This document shows positions 61,902 through 64,000 of a DNA stretch of 64,000 nt, in pieces; position 1 is the stretch's first letter; each line of letters opens with the position of its first letter. The stretch spans positions 1,240,001 to 1,304,000 of the forward strand of contig NZ_CP009459.1 in NCBI RefSeq assembly GCF_000758325.1. Direction: 5' to 3'. Source of the DNA: Cedecea neteri (GTDB lineage Bacteria; Pseudomonadota; Gammaproteobacteria; Enterobacterales; Enterobacteriaceae). The notes under the pieces were generated by a model. It was not told the DNA's origin, ran no database searches, and saw only the letters and a list, made by a program, of their open reading frames with translations. The translations under genes were made by a program, and so were the position numbers.

Positions 61902-63386
61902 ATGAAATACCACGACCTACGCGAATTTCTTGCGCTGCTTGAGCAGCAGGGCGAACTCAAACGTATCGCATTGCCTGTCGATCCGAATCTGGAAATGACC
62001 GAAATTGCCGATCGCACGCTGCGAGCTGGCGGCCCGGCTTTGCTGTTTGAAAACCCGAAAGGTTACACCATGCCGGTGCTATGTAACCTGTTTGGAACGC
62101 CGAAACGCGTAGCGATGGGCATGGGGCAGGAAGATGTCACAGCCCTGCGTGAAGTCGGGAAACTGCTGGCCTTCCTAAAAGAGCCGGAGCCGCCAAAAGG
62201 TTTCCGCGACCTGTTTGATAAGCTGCCGCAGTTCAAACAAGTTCTGAATATGCCGACGAAACGTCTGCGTAATGCACCTTGCCAGGAACAGGTTTGGGAA
62301 GGAGATGAAGTCGATCTTAATCGCATTCCGATCATGCGCTGCTGGCCGGAAGATGTCGCCCCGCTGATTACCTGGGGATTAACGGTCACCCGCGGCCCGC
62401 ATAAAGAGCGCCAGAATCTCGGTATTTACCGCCAGCAGCTGATTGGCAAAAACAAGCTGATTATGCGCTGGTTATCTCATCGCGGCGGTGCCCTGGATTT
62501 CCAGGAGTGGTGCGAGGCTCACCCCGGAGAACGTTTCCCTGTTTCCGTAGCGCTAGGCGCAGATCCTGCAACTATTCTTGGCGCTGTGACGCCGGTGCCG
62601 GATACGCTTTCCGAATATGCTTTTGCCGGGCTGCTGCGTGGGACAAAAACTGAGGTCGTGAAATGTATCTCCAACGATCTTGAAATTCCTGCAGGTGCGG
62701 AAATTGTGCTGGAAGGTTACATTGAGCCTGGTGAAATGGCACCGGAAGGCCCATATGGCGACCATACGGGGTACTACAACGAAGTGGATAGCTTCCCTGT
62801 ATTCACCGTAACCCATGTCACTCAGCGGCAGGATGCGATTTATCATTCAACGTATACCGGTCGCCCACCGGATGAACCTGCTGTGTTGGGTGTGGCGCTG
62901 AATGAAGTGCTGGTGCCCATCCTGCAAAAGCAATTTCCGGAAATTATTGATTTCTATCTACCGCCTGAAGGGTGTTCATACCGCCTCGCGGTAGTGACGA
63001 TCAAAAAACAGTATGCCGGGCATGCTAAGCGAGTGATGATGGGGGTTTGGTCGTTCCTGCGTCAGTTCATGTACACCAAGTTTGTTATCGTATGCGATGA
63101 CGACGTTAATGCGCGCGACTGGAACGATGTTATCTGGGCGATCACTACGCGCATGGATCCGTCCCGTGATACGGTGCTGGTAGATAACACGCCGATAGAC
63201 TATCTGGATTTTGCCTCCCCGGTTTCCGGGCTGGGCTCTAAAATGGGACTGGACGCCACCAATAAATGGCCGGGCGAAACCCAGCGTGAATGGGGGCGCC
63301 CAATCAAGAAAGATGTTGAGGTATGCGCGCGTATTGATGCAATCTGGGATGAACTGGCTATTTTTGATAACGACAAAGGCGCCTGA
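61902..63386 (+). CDS. ubiD: 4-hydroxy-3-polyprenylbenzoate decarboxylase
   Basis: Prenylated-FMN-dependent decarboxylase of ubiquinone synthesis, partnered by UbiX. 494 residues (E. coli 497, which begins three residues earlier). Conserved: [68 protein letters not shown] (catalytic Glu region), [17 protein letters not shown]. The start ATG 61902 has a weak Shine-Dalgarno. fre follows after 47 bp. Confidence 0.97.
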   Translation: MKYHDLREFLALLEQQGELKRIALPVDPNLEMTEIADRTLRAGGPALLFENPKGYTMPVLCNLFGTPKRVAMGMGQEDVTALREVGKLLAFLKEPEPPKGFRDLFDKLPQFKQVLNMPTKRLRNAPCQEQVWEGDEVDLNRIPIMRCWPEDVAPLITWGLTVTRGPHKERQNLGIYRQQLIGKNKLIMRWLSHRGGALDFQEWCEAHPGERFPVSVALGADPATILGAVTPVPDTLSEYAFAGLLRGTKTEVVKCISNDLEIPAGAEIVLEGYIEPGEMAPEGPYGDHTGYYNEVDSFPVFTVTHVTQRQDAIYHSTYTGRPPDEPAVLGVALNEVLVPILQKQFPEIIDFYLPPEGCSYRLAVVTIKKQYAGHAKRVMMGVWSFLRQFMYTKFVIVCDDDVNARDWNDVIWAITTRMDPSRDTVLVDNTPIDYLDFASPVSGLGSKMGLDATNKWPGETQREWGRPIKKDVEVCARIDAIWDELAIFDNDKGA

Positions 63387-63433
63387 GCGGCGACCTTTAC
63401 GGTTTAGCATTATTGACCCGACAGAGGGGACGC

Positions 63434-64000
63434 ATGACAACCTTAAGCTGTAAAGTGACCTCGGTAGAAGCGATAACCGACACGGTATATCGCGTTCGAT
63501 TGCTGCCGGAAGGCGATTTCTCATTCCAGGCCGGGCAGTATTTGATGGTGGTAATGGATGAGCGGGATAAGCGCCCGTTCTCTATGGCTTCCACGCCGAG
63601 CGAGCGTGAGTTCATTGAGCTACATATTGGTGCCTCTGAGCTCAACCTCTATGCCATGGCGGTCATGGACCGTATTCTGAAAGAACAGGAAATTGTGATC
63701 GATATGCCACACGGTGATGCGTGGCTGCGTGAAGACGAAGATCGTCCTCTTATCCTGATTGCCGGCGGCACTGGGTTCTCTTACGTCCGTTCTATTCTGC
63801 TGACGGCGCTGGCGCGTAACCCTGAGCGTGAGATTGCAATCTATTGGGGTGGGCGTGAAGAGAAGCATCTTTACGATCTGGCCGAGCTGGAAGGGTTAAC
63901 TCTGCAGCATCCAAATCTGCGTGTTGAAGCCGTGGTGGAGCAGCCGGAAGAAGGCTGGCGTGGCCGGAGCGGGACTGTGCTCACCGCCGTTATGCAGGAT
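63434..64000 (+). CDS. fre: NAD(P)H-flavin reductase Fre (3' end outside window)
   Basis: Reduces free riboflavin/FMN/FAD with NAD(P)H; supplies electrons to several redox systems. The first 189 codons of the ~233 are present, running to the window edge. Flavin-binding RPFSMASTP and the nicotinamide-binding [13 protein letters not shown] are intact. ATG 63434 follows GAGGGGAC. Truncation is due to the window boundary. Confidence 0.97.
   Translation, partial: MTTLSCKVTSVEAITDTVYRVRLLPEGDFSFQAGQYLMVVMDERDKRPFSMASTPSEREFIELHIGASELNLYAMAVMDRILKEQEIVIDMPHGDAWLREDEDRPLILIAGGTGFSYVRSILLTALARNPEREIAIYWGGREEKHLYDLAELEGLTLQHPNLRVEAVVEQPEEGWRGRSGTVLTAVMQD

Overview
This window is chromosomal DNA of an enteric gammaproteobacterium (Enterobacteriaceae or a close relative) but not E. 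coli or Salmonella themselves. Nearly every gene has an obvious full-length E. coli K-12 counterpart, in the order of the ilvY-fre segment, and protein lengths usually agree to within a few residues. It differs from K-12 as follows: an Rrf2 regulator/membrane-protein pair lies between ilvC and ppiC; aslA/aslB and yigE/yigF/yigG are missing; proM is duplicated and followed by a repeat array; and a Pseudomonas-type hemB sits between tatD and rfaH. I cannot name the genus from the sequence. I see no prophage, insertion sequence, CRISPR array or defence island.

Layout. 1-8.7 kb: ilvY (cut by the window edge) divergent from ilvC, the Rrf2/membrane pair, ppiC, rep, gppA, rhlB, trxA. 8.7-21.5 kb: the rho leader and rho, then the complete enterobacterial common antigen (ECA) cluster wecA-wzzE-wecBCDE-wzxE-wecF-wzyE-wecG, preceded by an unlisted 26-codon ORF that is translationally coupled to wecA. 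21.5-24.7 kb: yifK (thrP), a tRNA operon Arg-His-Leu-Pro-Pro, a tandem 147-bp repeat whose units each start with the last 19 nt of tRNA-Pro, then the small RNA glmZ with three GlrR-type sites and a sigma-54 promoter. 24.7-32 kb: hemCDXY on the minus strand, divergent from cyaA; cyaY. 32-39 kb: lptM-dapF-yigA-xerC-yigB-uvrD (with a LexA box) and corA with its leader. 39-52 kb: rarD, yigI, pldA, recQ, rhtC/rhtB, pldB-yigL, bioP overlapping metR, metE, ysgA. 52-64 kb: udp, rmuC, ubiE-ubiJ-ubiB, tatABCD, hemB, rfaH, ubiD and the first 189 codons of fre.

How the genes fit together. The window holds one complete surface-polysaccharide pathway (ECA); the early tetrapyrrole steps from aminolevulinate to uroporphyrinogen III (hemB, hemC, hemD); ubiquinone functions (ubiE, ubiJ, ubiB, ubiD); the Tat export machinery; DNA repair helicases and nucleases (rep, uvrD, recQ, rmuC, xerC); and methionine synthesis with its regulator. 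Genes are tightly packed, with many 4-bp ATGA overlaps. Three convergent pairs end with stop codons 0-1 nt apart, and a fourth overlaps by 113 bp.

The best candidates for something new are the tRNA-tail repeat array after proM, the coupled leader ORF in front of wecA, and the Rrf2/membrane pair whose apparent operator covers its own start codon.
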